Positions 22,310 to 37,148 of a stretch of 63,806 nt of DNA are shown one piece after another (within the stretch, counting starts at the first letter, position 1; every line of letters begins with the position of its first letter). Both the position numbers and the translations under genes were made by a program. The DNA lies in contig JBNGIO010006112.1 in assembly GCA_049999805.1 (NCBI GenBank), forward strand, positions 1-63,806, read 5' to 3'. Source of the DNA: Folioceros fuciformis. Its lineage: Eukaryota; Anthocerotophyta; Anthocerotopsida; Anthocerotales. The notes beneath the pieces were generated by a model. It was given only the letters and a program-made list of their open reading frames with translations, did no database searches and was not told the origin of the DNA.

Positions 22310-24248
22310 AGGTCAATCCTTCAAACAAGTTTAAGGAAATTGAACAAAGCAAGTGTAAAAATTAGTCCCAACTAGGGGACAATCACATAGTGTATTCTAA
22401 GTAAGGGTTAAGCTACATGTAATATAGGCCCTGGTCTAGGTTGCTAGTGTAACTAGCTTAGCCAGCAACATACACCTACTACTATCAATCGAAACATACA
22501 AACACAACTGCAAAATAAGTCTGTGGAAAAATCAAATCCAAGGTGTATCCCTGCTCATTATTTGCTACAGACTTGAAAAAGAACCTCAACTCTTGTGTTG
22601 CAAAAGAAGGGGTGTTGGTTGTAACCAGCCTACATTCCTTGATTGAAATGTAAACAAGCAAATCCTCAAATGCAATCAGTCCCTGGAAATGACTCTAAAT
22701 CAATCGCAAAGCATAGCAATAGCCTTGTCTTGCCAAGGCAAACATTTTTGTATGCAGTTTATAGGCAATTGACAGTATCGCAGGCACTATGTGCTTAAGA
22801 AGGATGGAGTTGCCTTAAAAATTGTTGGGTCAACACTATTGTAACTACAATGCTGCTAGCAACTCTTGGTGAGATTAGGGCGTGTTGGTGATGTTGCCTT
22901 GCTGTAATTGCGTGGCCACTTCCACCAAGCTTAGTTGCCCTCAGATCTCGTAAGCCAAGCACCAAATTGAAAAAAAGTTGTTGAAGTGATGATTTGAGCC
23001 ACATTGCAGATTGCATGATGCTAAAAAAATGTGAGGGGCCAAGTAGTTTGTCTAGCTAGGAGCTAGAAATCACGCATTCAGGTTGCGCCCATCAATCCCC
23101 ACACCCTCAAACACTCAAATTACAAAATTCCATTCAATTTTGACAATGTTCTTAAAAGGATTGTAGGAGGACTCTCTTAGACATGACGCTGCTAGGGTGC
23201 ATCTTCAACAACTGCTGTTCTCTGCCCTATCCCTCCTCTTAGTCTCACAAGCAACACCATCTCCTCCAAAGTGAAATCCGCCAATCAACCTATGAAACAA
23301 CTAATATAAGCTATTCTAAAACTAGACTTGTAGAAAGAGACTTAAGAACTTGAACTAGCAAAACCTTAGCCAGCTAGTGGTTGAGAGACTAAGTGCTAGC
23401 AGCCAAAACTTAGGTTGCCACAAAGGCACTCCTGGGACGCTGAAACTGGGAGAGTCCCATAGTGTCGAGACTCTGGGACTGTTGAGATTCCCCTTCATTC
23501 TAGAGTCTTCTCCTCTCCATAGCCGATGCTTTCATGACAGAGGGAAGAACACCATTCCTATTACTTTGATAAACCTGTGCGCATTTCTTGATAAACCTTG
23601 AAAAGTCCTTGCCCATAGCCCATGAGTCTCAATAGCAAGGGTGATAAAAATATATGCCTGTCTTGTAGGGAAAATACGTAGAGAATGCTTACACAATCTT
23701 CCGCCGCCCATCTAGGAGATTGAAACCCACCTACCTCTTGAAGAAAAGCAACAATCTACCACAAGGTGAGGAATAAAACTTATAACCCAAAGTAGCCACT
23801 TATGTAACAAAAACTAAAAATTTCTTTCATTCAAGGGAGAGAGAAACTCTTTTACACTTATTTCTTCTTGGTGTCCATCCCTCATATGACAGCTCGCTCT
23901 AGCGGATGAGCCACCGTTGGGAAAGACTCCGTCCCTACCGGGCACTCGAAGTCCTTGTGCTATGTGGCCTTCCAACATTCGAGTCGTTTTCCGTCATGAA
24001 AGGGAAAATGAGGAATTACGATGATCAGGAGGACGATGCTGGAAAGGCAAGAGACGAGGTGCAGTTGGCATGAGATCCCTAGACGAGCTACAAGAAGTGG
24101 ATAAAAGTGCCACCTGGGCAGGAGCCAGCATACAATACGATGGGGCTTCCGCAAGGCTAAGCGAGTGGTGGCTGTCACAGCTTGCTTCATCGCAATACAC
24201 TCCCCTGCCAGAAAGCCGGCGTGTTGCGTTTCCAGCACCGGTCAGGCC

Positions 24249-25567
24249 ATGGCCGCCCTCGCCTCCTTCTGCGCTGCGCGCGTAACGCCCGCAGCGGCGG
24301 GGATCACCTCTGATGTCGGCACCGCCGCCTCCTCCTCCTCGGCGCCTCTCCGCTCCACCTGGAGGATTTGCCCCGGCCTAGACCAGCTCCGGGCGTGCTC
24401 GCTCCCCGCCATCTCTGCCCCTCGGGCTTCCGTCCGCTGCGTGGCCGCCTTCGCTGCTGGTACGCCCTTGCTCGCATTGAGAGGGACTGAGAGCGTTTCG
24501 TGACGGCTGGTTTGGCTTCGCGCGGCTTCGGCGTGAGACACTGCTAGGTTTCTGACTTCGTGCAGCTGCGTTGAGGCGTGCGCAGAAGTGCCGACCGTGG
24601 CCGCCACCAAATCGGCGTTCCTGAATGCTTACAGGAAGCCTATCCCGAGCATCTACAGCAACGTTATCCAGGACTTGCTGGTGCAGCAGCACCTCATGCG
24701 CTACAACAGCACGTACCAGTATGATCCTGTGTTCGCGCTAGGATATGTGACCGTGTACGACAAGCTCATGGACGGCTACCCGGATGATCAGGATCGGGAC
24801 GCCATTTTCCGGGCTTACATTTCCGCACTCAAGGAGGATCCTGAGCAGTACAGGTAAGGGCAGCACTGAATGTGTGCTGCCGGATGATGTCCAGCATTCA
24901 TATCAGTCCTTGCCTTAGACCCGGTAGCCGCTTCGGTGCAGGAGCGACGCGAAGAAGCTGGAGGAGTGGGCGTCCGCTCAGACCTCCGCGTCACTTGTCG
25001 CGTTTGCGGAGCAGGAGGGAGAAGTCGCAGCTTCCTTGAAGGACATTTCCAACCGGGCCAGCAGCAAAGGGACCTTTCATTACAGCCGTTTTTTCGCCAT
25101 AGGCTTGTTCCGGCTGTTAGAGGTTGCGAAGGCCTCGGAGCTGTCCGTGTTGGACGAGGTGAGAAAGGAAGGTCATGGCTTGTGCTGCTGCTGTTGCTGC
25201 TGTGTTTTCCTCACGGCTTGTTGTTCTTTTTGCAGTTGTGTAGGGCTTTGAATGTGAGTAAGATTAGCGTGGGCAGAGACCTTGACGTGTACAGGAATCT
25301 TCTTTCGAAACTAGTGCAAGGGAAGGAGCTTTTGAAGGAGTACATTGACAGGTTAGTTGGCAATTCTGGTTTGTGTTTCTTTTGAGATGCACAGGCGTGT
25401 GGCCGAGTGTTCTGAAGGGTGAACCACCTGCCTGTCGCCTCAGGGAAAAGAAGAAGCAGGCAGAGCGGGCGGCGGAGAAAGCTGAGAAGGCAAATGCACC
25501 TGTGGCTCCGGCTGAAGTAAAAACTGAAGTAAAAGCCGAAGTAACCTCTGAAGTAAAGTCTGAGTAG
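24249..25567 (+). CDS. THF1: THYLAKOID FORMATION 1 / Psb29
   Basis: Five exons joined by short introns. The first starts at ATG 24249 and ends at 24459 within a Ser/Ala-rich plastid transit peptide (MAALASFCAARVTPA...). The mature part reads TKSAFLNAYRKPIPSIYSNV, then VQQHLMRYNSTYQYDPVFAL, then DGYPDDQDRDAIFRAYI, KKLEEWASAQTSASLV, YSRFFAIGLFRLLE and the DLDVYRNLLSKLVQGKELLK helix. It ends in a Lys/Glu coiled tail with a short repeated EVK pattern. Block order matches THF1/Psb29, a conserved plastid and cyanobacterial protein involved in thylakoid biogenesis, photosystem II maintenance and FtsH levels. The acidic tail with repeated VKTEVKAEV-like units is longer and more repetitive than the core. 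All core blocks are present. Confidence 0.93.
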
Positions 25568-26144
25568 GTAGTGTTTAGTTTTACTTCTGCAAATTTGTTC
25601 GCTCTCCGTTCCCTACAGGATCGTGAATTTTGATGATCGGAAGCCGCTTCCGGCTTCCGTCTCTAGAGCATTGTGGTGTTCGTGAAGTGTGGAGATGCCC
25701 GGCTCCAAAGAAGGATACCTGGTTGTGGGAGGGAAGAGCATTTCTACTCAACCATATTCGAAATTGACGGTGAGGGTGAGACCTGCGGGCAGGTGTCAGA
25801 GCTTGTTTTACTCTCTGTTAGTCTCGTGATCATCCCGGCGTGAAGAGGGATACTTCTTTCTCGCTCACGCCAGAGTGGTGGAGAGGTTAGCCGGCAGCCG
25901 TGGAACCCAGAGCGGACTTGACCTACCGCTGTGTTGCGAAATAGAGTGTTGGTCCATGTTGGATCTGCCCGCTGTGTTGCAATATCGGCCATTGTTCCAT
26001 TTTGGTAGATATGTTCGGAAAGTTCTGTAAGTGACTTCTCTGCCTTGTATGACCTGGGCTGAGTGCCTAACTGAAACGATGAATGGAAAACTGGCTCAAA
26101 ATATGAGCTTACTATTCATACGTCCCTGGAGTAACAGTACAAGT
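25568..26144. other. Intergenic between convergent THF1 and AUG3
   Basis: It probably contains the two 3' UTRs. No other feature is recognised. Confidence 0.5.
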
Positions 26145-29100
26145 TCATGATCCTTGCATCGCCTTCACTCGGGCAGACAGTTCTCGGACTTGACTGCGCA
26201 GGCGATCTGGCGCACAGAAGAAATCCACGAAAACTTGCCTCTCCCGACCAACTTCACGAGGGTGATGTTTGACAATCTACGTGCCAAGTGACAGTCAGGA
26301 CCCAAATGAGGACAATCGATACGACACCAGGTTTCGGAGGCCTACCTCAGCTTTTTCGCGGTGCACACGAGTAACCTCCTCGATCGCTGCGGAAAGCTGG
26401 GAGTTCACCTTCTCCATTTCCATGAGCTCCTTCATCAAAGGCTGGAGATGGAATAGGGCGTTAGACATGGAGGCAAGAACAAGCTGAACGTAGAGAAAGC
26501 ATGACAGATGACCGATATCCGCACACACATACCCAAGGACTGAGAATAGGTTGCGCGGTAGCCGAGGACGCAAAAAGCAACTGTTGCATTTTTCTGATGA
26601 GGTCGTACCTGGAAGTGGACAAGGCAAACTCATGGAATGTCCGCAGGCATGCACGCAGGGCACAAGTTTTAGCTGGTGACAAGTTAGCTTACAGGTCGTT
26701 GAGACATTTAGCTTTATCTTCCGCCAGTGTGGTGCCAACTTCTAGCTGTGATGACTGCAACTGAGTGTGAAGGTTGTTGATTTGCTGAGCAAGGCCTGGT
26801 GCAGACACGTACATCGGCGAAGCGCCTTGGTCATCTACAGGACGGCGAGGGTTAGATGTCCAGTTATTTGAGAGAGTTTGCTTGGTTAGATAGGTCATGC
26901 CACACTTACAGGATTGAAGATTCAGAATGTCTCTGACACGATGGAGAAGTGTATCCCTATCATCTACAGCACCAAGCTCCTTCGCTTCAGCTGCAGAATG
27001 AATTAATGCATTGCACCTGTCCTGTGAGACACAGTGTTAAGTAGCGTAGCAGAGACTCCAGCCCTCCAGAGTGGTCTGAGAGGTGAAACAGAAATAAAGC
27101 AAGTCACAGATTTCTCTTGTGGTAACATCAGATAACTTACAATCCTTGCCAAGGTTGCCTCTGTGAAGGCATCGACCTCTGTTTCTAGAACCCTCAACAG
27201 TTCATACACTCCATTCATCTCCTTGCGCTCCACATCACATGTGGTTTTGAGAAACATGTGTCGAGCAAGCTGGTCGACCAAATGGCCTATAAACTGAAAC
27301 ATGAGCTGGAAAGTTAGCAAGCTCACTTGAAGATCCCACATCCTGACTGTAACTCGCATGCAGAGAAACCATGTGACTCAAACAGTACAAAAAGGTTGTT
27401 CACAGTCAGCACGCTACCTTTTTCTGCTGAGCAACATAGCTTTCCTGTTGTTTCACTTTGAGGTCGTAATCACCTGGCAGACAGAACAGCAGTGAGCGGC
27501 ACTCCTTCAGAAATGTCCGACACAATCTGACCTAAAATCTTCAGAAAACTGCTGAACCACACCTTGTAAAATGTATGTATCTTGGAGCTGCGCAAGCTCC
27601 CAGCAGAGTGACGGCACAACCTGTTTGCCAGACCGATGAACTGTCACTCACGGCACTAACGAATAACTTGAGCCAACGAGGTGCTCTTCACTGACAGATG
27701 AACATGATGTACTTCAGTGAGAAGCTTCTCTTCTTGTTGAGCCAGTGGGTGCAGCTCAGTCACAAGATCGGAATGCTTTTGCCTGCAGATGCATTACCCA
27801 CAAGGAGATTCTTACAGTCGCACCACAATACTTGCACCAAGAAAGCATTCACATAACATGGACCTACACCCTAGGCATGCCTTCGAAACATCACCTGAGC
27901 AAAATGTGCATGAGACTAGAATGGGATCAAACCTCTGTGGGTAGGAATCCGAAAAGGAGTCCATGCCATCTGTAGAGGCTTGCATTTTCACTGTAGCCAG
28001 CATTGCCTGTTGCTTAGCATTCTCAGCTTGTGCTTCCACCCATTGCCTTTCGCTAACCCCGAAACTGTTAAGAAGCAAGTTAGTAATTGGAACAGATACT
28101 ATGTCAGGTAAGAAACATGCAAGCAGAGAGATAAACTTAATAGGCCATCTGACATCAGCTTGTGTGACTCACATGGTGCGAAGGCGTTGAAGCTCTGAAA
28201 CTCGGATATTGTAATTTTGTTCCAATTCACCTGAGATAGCGAGAGGTCTAATCACCTTTGAACATGTTCCCCTAATTTACAGACAAGAATCTACTACAAC
28301 TAAAATCAAGGACGAAGTGGCCAAAGCTACAAAAATGGGGAAATGAGCACTCACCGAGGGGTGTGGAGATTGTAACGTCATCCACGGAGATCCATGATAG
28401 TGTTGCTTTTCCTTCCTCTGCTACAAACTGTGCTGAACCCTGACGCCAAACCCCCGTAATCATTCAGAAATTGAACCCAGTCGACCGGAGAAGACAAAGC
28501 ACAATATCTAGTAAAAATGTACTTGCCCTTGAATATGCAGACTCGCCTGGATAGGGAGACTGATGTGCTTACCATGTCAAACTGTTTCGTGAACCACTTG
28601 CTCAAGTCACTTGTGCAGACCAGCTCTTGTTGCGTGTAGGGGCTAAAATCAGAGAAGTTCAAGTACACGCCCTCCTCTGGAAGGGTCAACGGATCACTTT
28701 AGTGACAGGGGATCATTTCACACAGGCAACTGACAGAACTGCTGAGCAATCTCAGAGGAACTTCAGCACCTTGGCCTGACTGATAGTGAGCAATCTGCTG
28801 GACACAGTCCGTCAGCCGTTCCAGGACCGTGTTCATCTAACACGAGGAGGAAAAAAGACAAGGTAAGAACAATTTGACAAACAACACCAACATCAAACTT
28901 CCGAAAACCTTCCATTCATTCGCAGACGCAAAGATCACTGTACTCCACGGTCCCCTACCTCAAGATTCCTACTTGCCAACTGCTCTTCAATCATTTGCAG
29001 GTGCCTGTTCTTGCTGGATGCCACAGCTGACCTTGACCGTCTACCTTGCGTCAACGAAGTAGCCTGAGCAGAGAGGGCGTCCAGATTTGCCTGCACCTGT

Positions 29101-29772
29101 CGTATCTGCCTCTGCACAACTGCTGCCTCGGATCTGAAGGCAATTGTCGACTCCCTTCACCGTGCCAATAAACACCAACGCAAACATCAATGCCAACAGT
29201 CCCAGTATCCTAAAATGAACAACCGTGCCACACCTCTCAATCACTCACTTACTTGATCTCCGTCACAGTCTCTTCTGCACCCAAAATGTCCTCTTCACTG
29301 CACTTCCTGGCACCAAATGCGGAAATGCTCTCATATGCAGATTCCAATTCCTCCCCCTGCAGAAAACCGGCTAAACTTGAACTCCACCCCACCACATTCC
29401 AGCACAGAATCACGAATCCACCAACATCCTTGCACCCAGCGCAGCATCCCACAAACCTCCAGCATTTTTCCTTCAGCCTGCAACGCATTGTACCTGCTCA
29501 ACACAAGAAGAAAAAACCACAACAAAAAATTTCACACCTCATCGACCGATCAGAGACAGAAATCGGCACTTCCCCAAAAACAAAAAATGTTCTCACAGCA
29601 GAGCCTCCTCGGCCGTCAGTGCATTGGAGGGTCTCAAATTGACACACAACCACTCCAGCAGGGGCCGCGTTTCCTCGTACTGGTACGGCCATTCGAAGCT
29701 GTCCGCATCGAGCTCCTGCCAGCCCTCGTATCCCAGCTCTTCCAGCAGAATGCAGAGCTTGGCCCCGCTCAT
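26145..29772 (-). CDS. AUG3: HAUS augmin-like complex subunit 3 (AUG3)
   Basis: Minus-strand gene of over ten exons, from ATG 29772 ([20 protein letters not shown]) to TGA 26145-26147 (ending RVKAMQGS). Blocks characteristic of plant AUG3 occur in order: the [20 protein letters not shown] region, [10 protein letters not shown], the [15 protein letters not shown] region, [22 protein letters not shown]-type heptads, and [20 protein letters not shown]. Farther on are [32 protein letters not shown] and [20 protein letters not shown]. It is long coiled coil throughout. The augmin complex recruits gamma-tubulin to existing microtubules, so the protein acts in the spindle and phragmoplast. The start lies about 150 bp from the assembly gap and is divergent from the ketol-acid reductoisomerase gene. 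Confidence 0.92.
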
Positions 29773-29918
29773 GGTCGCTAGCTCACGATTGGATTCCCAT
29801 ACCCACAGCGTGTCCTCCTTCCTTCGGGTCGCCCAGAGATTTGAGACGTCTGAATCTCAGGAGAATCGGCGAGTCGATCGTGAACTGGACGAGGCCCTAA
29901 AATATCCAGAGGTCGCTA

Positions 29919-30318
29919 NNNNNNNNNNNNNNNNNNNNNNNNNNNNNNNNNNNNNNNNNNNNNNNNNNNNNNNNNNNNNNNNNNNNNNNNNNNNNNNNNN
30001 NNNNNNNNNNNNNNNNNNNNNNNNNNNNNNNNNNNNNNNNNNNNNNNNNNNNNNNNNNNNNNNNNNNNNNNNNNNNNNNNNNNNNNNNNNNNNNNNNNNN
30101 NNNNNNNNNNNNNNNNNNNNNNNNNNNNNNNNNNNNNNNNNNNNNNNNNNNNNNNNNNNNNNNNNNNNNNNNNNNNNNNNNNNNNNNNNNNNNNNNNNNN
30201 NNNNNNNNNNNNNNNNNNNNNNNNNNNNNNNNNNNNNNNNNNNNNNNNNNNNNNNNNNNNNNNNNNNNNNNNNNNNNNNNNNNNNNNNNNNNNNNNNNNN
30301 NNNNNNNNNNNNNNNNNN
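29919..30318. other. Assembly gap (400 N)
   Basis: Unknown bases. By position the gap hides the first exons, including the transit peptide, of the ketol-acid reductoisomerase gene, and most of the divergent promoter shared with AUG3. Confidence 0.99.
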
Positions 30319-32572
<2,254 letters not shown>

Positions 32573-33088
32573 ATTCCCCTGTGTCTGGCACACGAACGTA
32601 CATGCCAACCACCTCCTCCTCTTGCACGAAGGGAAGTAAAGTTAGGACAATTTTGATGCAAAATGTACTGCAGCCTATGCGTGTGCTATGTAATACGAAT
32701 ACTCTACTCCTGTCATTGGTTGCCCAAGTGAGCTGCCTGATGACTTTACTTCGTTCCGTAAGCATCGCATAGCAGTATGGGGCTCCGACGTTGGTTCTGA
32801 ACTTGATTGCGGAAGAAAGGAAGTTCTCCAGGTTGGAACAGGGCTCAGAGGGCACGTCTGCGTCTCGTCCTAGTGGGACCCTGCAGGTATCTACTGTACC
32901 TACATCTCAATGTGGAGATGGTTTCAAAACTCAGCGGTCTTTTCAGAAACGAGCGATCATCGAGACACGAGTGATGGGTGCATATGTACTAGAGTGGACA
33001 TCACCTCACCGAGTCACGTGACAAACGTGGAAGACACCCATAACAAACTCAGTCTGGTCCTTCTTGTGAGATGTGAAGCATCCATCCA
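32573..33088. other. Intergenic between KARI and oxidoreductase genes
   Basis: It holds the KARI 3' UTR and the promoter of the next gene. An ORF at 32791-33021 has no recognisable motif and no splice partner. Confidence 0.45.
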
Positions 33089-35288
33089 ATGCAGCGCAGG
33101 TTCGCGATGGATCGTGATGGAAACGCAGAGTTCGTCCCTTCAGCCGCACTACTCGGGTGCGGGATCTTTGCCCGAGATGGTTACGTGCCGATCATCAAGA
33201 CTCTCCATAGAGTGAACCTCGTGCTTACTTGCATCTGGAGCCGCTCGCAGGTGGGCGATTGCTGACTGCTGGGGTCGTCTTATTTACTACTACTGCATTG
33301 CACTGGATCGGTTGTTTCGGTTGGTTTTGATCTGTATGTGCGGGCAGAAGTTGAAAGCTTGTGCTATGTCTTCGATCAGCGTTCTGCAGAGCAACTGCTA
33401 GAGACTGTGAGAGACTTTGCTCCAGAGGCGGAAGCGAAATGGGGAGAGGATGGGTTGCGGGAAATTCTTTCCTCTCGCCAGGTTCACTGCTGCTTGGTGG
33501 TGCTGCCTGTGAAGGTGCAGGTAACGTGACTTCTTCTTTCGAGTGAAGTGGCACTGCAGTTAGTGTAGCAATGGAGGACAGGTAAGGTATCTCATGTTGG
33601 TCTATGCTTGTGGGTATCTCATGCTGGAAGTTTGTTTCTCTCTCAGCCTGCCATTGTGTTGCGAGCAATTGGAGCAGGCAAGCACGTTCTTCAAGGTACG
33701 AGCTGGCACGCTGCAGGATTCCTGTTCCCTTTTCTTTTGCCTGCTTCGTCTTGATCGATGTTTCTGCTTCTTCTGTTTTGCAGAGAAGCCTGTTGCGGAA
33801 AGTAAGTTGTACGGATTTGAAACTTTATTGTCAAGACAGGGATGTGAAGGCTGGAAATACTCCCGTCACCAATTCTGACTGACTCTGCTTCAAGAGCAGA
33901 TTTCACCGAGGGATCTGAGACGTGGCTAAGATACAAGACGCTGTCGGAGCAGGTCGGCCGAAGTCCCATATGGGCGGTTGGGGAAAACTATAGGTTTGAA
34001 ACCGCATTCCATGAGGTGGGAGGTTTCCCCTTGCAGCGCAGATATCGTGTTTCCTGGACTGCCACAGTGAATGATGTTCATCGACTGACAGGCTGGGAAG
34101 ATCGTAAAGGGCCTTGGGACCATGGCGGTGGTTGAGATCATTGTGGAGGTTCAGATGCTGAGCTCTAACAAGTACTTCGACAGCCAGTGGCGCCGAGATC
34201 TGAAGGTGACCACTCTTGCACGTGTTGTTTGTGTCATAAGCTCGCCATGGTTCTGCAAAAACTTTCTGACCCTATTTCGGTGTATCTGGTCGCTCAGGGC
34301 GGTTTCATAATGGATTGCGGGGTACATTTTGTGGCAGGGCTCCGTTTGGTAGGGGAGATTTGCAAAATGACGAGCTCTTCTGCTCTGTTCTGCACAACGT
34401 GGTTGATCAGCAACTCTTACAGGCTTGACATCTGGTTGTTTCTTGCGAGATGCCTCGGCTTCTCAGATGACAGAGAGCAGTCTGGTAACAGTTCGTGGTC
34501 TTGTCACCCATAGAAACAAACAGTTACCGGCCCCGGATACTCTCACTGCACTTTTGTAAGTCATGGGTTTCCTAGGCAGGATGCGTACATTTCCTGCCTC
34601 CTTTTTTTCCCAGCCAGGATTGATGCTTGAGGTATGGGCTTCTGCAGAGAGTTTCAGAATGGCTGCTCTGGAGTCATGGTAATAGCCTACGCCTCATCGA
34701 CAAACAAGGTACTAAAACCTTCAAATTCCTGCAACCTGTAAGTAATGTAATGGTTGTATGAGCATGTTGCTAACTTATTTATCTGTAGGCTATCTGGCGA
34801 GTTGTGTGTGCACAAGGGACAGTGGAAGTGGAGCGTGCAAAACGCGAAGGCAACTTTGGGTACACGGTATAGCAGTGCGTTGTCCACGTCTTGATTTTTC
34901 ACGAGAAACATTCACAGTCATCCTTCACAATTGCCAGGTGACCACGATCCCTCTGCACGGAAGTTCTGCGTCCAATTTCTTCCCTTTCGTTGGGATGCAA
35001 GAAGAAATGAAGTGTTTCGCTACTGACGTGAAAAGAAGAGTGTCTGTAAGCATCTTCCCCTACTAAGCTCTCGTTTGTCCCACAAGTGCAAGGATCCTCA
35101 GTAGGTTCTCTTTTCTGTACCAGCATAAGAGCCTCTGACACTGCGCTCCTGCATAGAATGGTGGCGTCCAAACGTCTGATTGGAGAAGCTCTCCTCAAGA
35201 AGCGTTACGAGATCTGGAAATCGTCGAAGCTGCTCTCAGGTCTAACGGAGAAACTATACAAATCGGTGATCCACACGTGATGGTGTGA
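33089..35288 (+). CDS. Gfo/Idh/MocA-family NAD(P)-dependent oxidoreductase
   Basis: Twelve short exons (33089-33250, 33380-33520, 33647-33695, 33784-33801, 33900-34015, 34092-34205, 34298-34348, 34467-34555, 34648-34708, 34789-34866, 34938-35045, 35157-35288) join in phase to 372 residues. The N-terminal Rossmann turn is ALLGCGIFARDGYVP. The family signature AGKHVLQEKPVAE follows, then WAVGENYRFETAFHE, and GGFIMDCGVHFVAGLRL holds the expected catalytic-region Asp/His. NGCSGVMVIAYAS and TSDWRSSPQEALRDLEIVEA close the fold. It resembles the single-copy plant homologue in this superfamily, whose substrate is not established to my knowledge. Exon 4 is a micro-exon of 18 nt encoding the EKPVAE core. 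An in-frame ATG also lies at 33107. Convergent with the dioxygenase gene. Confidence 0.85.
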
Positions 35289-35719
35289 ACAGCAGGCGCA
35301 GTGCCAGCCACATAAGTGTCCAATCCATTCTTGAAAATGGCCATCGACGAGTGCTTGGCGATAATAGCCCTAAACCTTTTTTGCAAGGTTGCAAGAGGTG
35401 GGCAACACTGCAGACTATGGAACACAGTAAAAGAACAGTTGTCCCCTGTAGACTTGACCTCCCTGCACCAAGAAGGGTGACAAACTCTGAGCCCGACGAG
35501 AAGAGGACAGGTTGCGAGACATAGCGTACTTGCCTCTGCATAGGTTCACTCGTGATATCAAGAACAATGACTCGGCTTCTGTCGACTACGGTGACTCTGC
35601 AGCTGTTGTGATCGGTCAGCTGTGGGACAGACAAGACATGCAATCTTGCATGCACTCACGCCGGAAGGGTTCATCTCATTCAGCCTGCCGTCGTGTCGCA
35701 GCAGACCGGCAGGCAGAGC
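35289..35719. other. Intergenic between convergent genes
   Basis: About 430 bp of probable 3' UTRs. No motif or repeat is recognised. Confidence 0.45.
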
Positions 35720-37148
35720 CTATGGCTTCTTCTGTATACTAAGCTCGTTGTACAAGTAGCCTTTGCCGTCATGTTTCCTGGTCAATCGCAGCTGACAAAA
35801 CTCATTATAAATCAAGGAACGATAGAGAGCAGGATTGTCAGGGCCAAGCAGCTCGGGTGATGGGCCCATCGTCCACTCCAAGCTTGGACCTGTCCCGAAC
35901 GCGACGGACAGCCTCTCCCTCTCCGCATTGACTGCAGCTCTGTGCTCCACGCTCTTGTACCTCCCATTTGAGAGTATCTGTTTTCATCACGCAAGGGCAA
36001 ACCTGGTGACTTGGAGTGACACGGTGGTTTCCACACACAACTAACAGCCTAGAGCGCAAGCAAACCTCGAGGATGTCACCGGTGTTGATCACCAAGGCAC
36101 CAGGTATAGGCTCCACTGTGATCCACTTCTCGTTGTGCAGCATCTGCAGCCCCGCCACCTCCTCCTGGTACAGGATGGTGAAGGTGGACACGTCCGTGTG
36201 TGGATTGAGGCCCAGCACAGCATCAGGCCTGGGACAGGCCGGGTAGTAGTTCACTTTCAGAACCTGCGATTTGGTACAATTTTCATCCAGGTACGTTCGG
36301 GGCAGGCCAAGATCGATGCAAGCGATCTCGTGCAGCGTCGTCAACAGTTCCAATGCCTGTCTCTTGAATTTACCCTGCTTCTCCCTGCAGCAAGGAACAA
36401 AGTGACGGCAAGCACTCAGTCTCTTCGCGCCACATCAACCACCACGGAGGCGCCACGCAATTTCGTAGCCATTTCGAACTCCAGCCCGGTTGCACAAATT
36501 TCTTACGCGTAATCGGGAGGTTGATCTGGCCACTCAACCCCGCCCGGCCCGTGAAGCTCCGGGTCATAGTGGAGGAAACTGTCCTGCCACTCCAGCTCGC
36601 TGCCTCCGATCTGCACGAACCTGCCGTATCCAGACCAGTTCCTGGATGTACCACGTGGAGGCATAGCATACTTTTGCTTGACCTCGTCGGGCAAGACGAA
36701 GAACCTCTTGGCAACATCCATGCTCTCTTCCAGCACGGAGAGCTCCACTCCATGGTTCACCACCTGCCATGTTCGCACTGTAAGCTCCTCTCCTCTCCTC
36801 TCATCTCCTCTCTTCTCACATACCACTTCTACCTATACATAATTCCTGTGCATGCATGCATCCAGCACGAAAGGAGCGTGGAGGTCCCCTTGAATTAACG
36901 CGGGAATGTGTCACCTGGAAGAATCCGTTCTCCAAGCAGGCACGGGCCACCTGCTTCTGTATATCCTGTCTGGCCCCGGCGTCCGAGCCGAAGTAGCCTG
37001 AGAGGTCGATGACCGGAATCCAACCTGACTCGGGCGTGTGGGAGATGAGTGGCTTGCTCTGCAGGAAACATTGCGGCACTTCCCCTGCCTTGGAAATGAG
37101 CTGCACACGCTCTAGTTCTGCCGACAGCGTGTCCGCATTTGGCGCCAT
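35720..37148 (-). CDS. 2-oxoglutarate/Fe(II)-dependent dioxygenase, DOXC type
   Basis: Minus-strand gene with ATG at 37148 (MAPNADTLSAELERVQ) and TAG at 35720-35722, in four exons. The N-terminal DIOX_N-like part has WIPVIDLSGYF and VVNHGVELSVLEE. It is followed by FFVLPDEVKQKYAM, NWSGYGRFVQ and the ELEWQDSFLHY region. The catalytic core has VNYYPACPRPDAVLGLNPHT, giving His and Asp of the HxD motif in NPHTD. The distal iron His lies in EHRA, and the 2-oxoglutarate-binding RxS is RLSVAF. All Fe and 2-oxoglutarate ligands are therefore present. The class includes flavonoid, gibberellin and SRG1-like specialised-metabolism enzymes. The substrate cannot be assigned from sequence. Confidence 0.85.

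Larger units (their letters stand above)
18544..24248. other. Transposon-rich, AT-rich block without intact genes
   Basis: The proximal part (18544-19340) is GC-balanced and includes the CDKE promoter. It contains a 136-codon ORF (18860-19270) that lacks any recognisable motif and is not called. From 19340 to 19800 the DNA is T/A-rich. A 320-bp tandem duplication follows, and then retrotransposon-like debris on the minus strand with stops (20640-22310). A motif around atttgagccacattgcagattgcat occurs at about 21160 and again at about 22990. No intact gene is seen. Confidence 0.6.

Noticed and set aside
21815-22375. 186-codon plus-strand ORF
   Set aside because: It is the antisense of a more gag-like minus frame and has no recognisable protein features.
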